NCBI GenBank assembly: GCA_035638255.1
Contig: DASRAJ010000082.1
Coordinates: 15,100-79,099 of the forward strand
DNA from: DASRAJ01 sp035638255
GTDB lineage: Bacteria; Bacteroidota; Bacteroidia; Chitinophagales; UBA10324
DNA: 64,000 nt
Direction: 5' to 3'
Both the position numbers and the translations under genes were made by a program. Below the pieces are notes generated by a model. The model searched no databases and had not been told where the DNA came from. It worked only from the letters and a program-made list of their open reading frames with translations. Of the stretch, positions 63,876-64,000 are shown one piece after another; the stretch's first letter is position 1; the number at the start of each line of letters is the position of its first letter.

Positions 63876-64000
63876 TTTACGATTCACTTATTACGATTCA
63901 CGATTCACGTATCACGAGTTCTCCCGATTTAATCGGGATTCGCGATTTGACAGATTGCAATCTGCTCTTGCGCTGGTTTTTCTTTTTGCCAATTGCCTAC
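63876..64000. repeat. Short repeats and palindromes at window end
   Basis: Three copies of acgattcac (63879, 63893, 63900), a cccga/tcggg hairpin at 63923-63937, and a perfect palindrome cagattgcaatctg at 63951-63964. Part of a dispersed intergenic repeat cut by the window edge. Confidence 0.5.

Noticed and set aside
1..64000. tRNA, rRNA or riboswitch genes
   Set aside because: No cloverleaf-like segment with a conserved T-loop, rRNA stretch or known aptamer was recognised; ribH has no FMN-riboswitch-like leader in its 180-base upstream gap.

Overview
The window reads as chromosomal DNA of a Bacteroidota bacterium, probably an environmental member near Chitinophagales or Sphingobacteriales; no species can be named from the sequence alone. 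The evidence is the protein content. Thirteen intact or edge-cut genes carry a C-terminal type IX secretion (T9SS) sorting domain, one of them of the gliding-motility-associated type B. Two TonB-dependent receptors carry the carboxypeptidase-like N-terminal domain typical of the phylum. Delta-60, SBBP, Ycf48-like, SprB-like, PKD and FN3 modules are frequent in the exported proteins. No T9SS machinery gene, rRNA, tRNA, CRISPR array or intact insertion sequence was recognised.

Layout. 1-8.4 kb: tail of an arylsulfotransferase-like T9SS protein, a SUKH-like protein, a GAF-domain protein, a Delta-60 repeat protein, a formimidoylglutamase/arginase-fold protein with altered metal ligands, and a T9SS protein whose start abuts a MITE-like nested palindrome. 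8.5-19.6 kb, minus strand: a phosphate/organophosphate block with PhoD-type phosphatase, TIR protein, TonB receptor, thioredoxin-type arsenate reductase, PstA, PstC with an extra PstS-like domain, PstS and an OprP-type porin. pstB and phoU are not in the cluster. A possible Pho-box-like direct repeat lies upstream of the porin. 20-29.8 kb: NADAR protein, a large type B T9SS protein, a tight three-gene operon (DUF805-FAD oxidase fusion, methyltransferase, anchored unknown), DUF4760, GNAT, TRIC channel and Crp/Fnr regulator.

29.8-32.3 kb is the most unusual part. Two tandem genes share nearly the same leader and signal-peptide DNA and nearly the same sorting-domain DNA, but have unrelated bodies. 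The second is closed by a stop, which leaves its sorting domain stranded in another frame. Between them a DUF559 nuclease-like gene is bracketed by two copies of a palindromic repeat. 32.4-46.1 kb: pirin and YceI, an alpha/beta hydrolase, a PhoX-like protein, and several T9SS surface proteins separated by clear hairpin terminators and tandem palindromic repeats. 46.2-64 kb: a DUF4919 gene flanked by a 23-bp inverted repeat, a large BNR-type T9SS protein, an M43 metalloprotease, a FecA-like TonB receptor, a cyclase-TolB/FlgO-TPR protein interrupted by an in-frame amber codon, an SBBP T9SS protein, lumazine synthase and an MBL-fold hydrolase.

How the parts fit. The 9-19.6 kb block looks like a coherent phosphate acquisition unit: porin and TonB receptor in the outer membrane, PstS and phosphatase in the periplasm or outside, PstCA in the inner membrane, and arsenate detoxification alongside. 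Most of the rest is cell-surface and secreted repertoire embedded in repeat-rich intergenic DNA, with signs of domain shuffling and small repeat-bracketed cargo genes.
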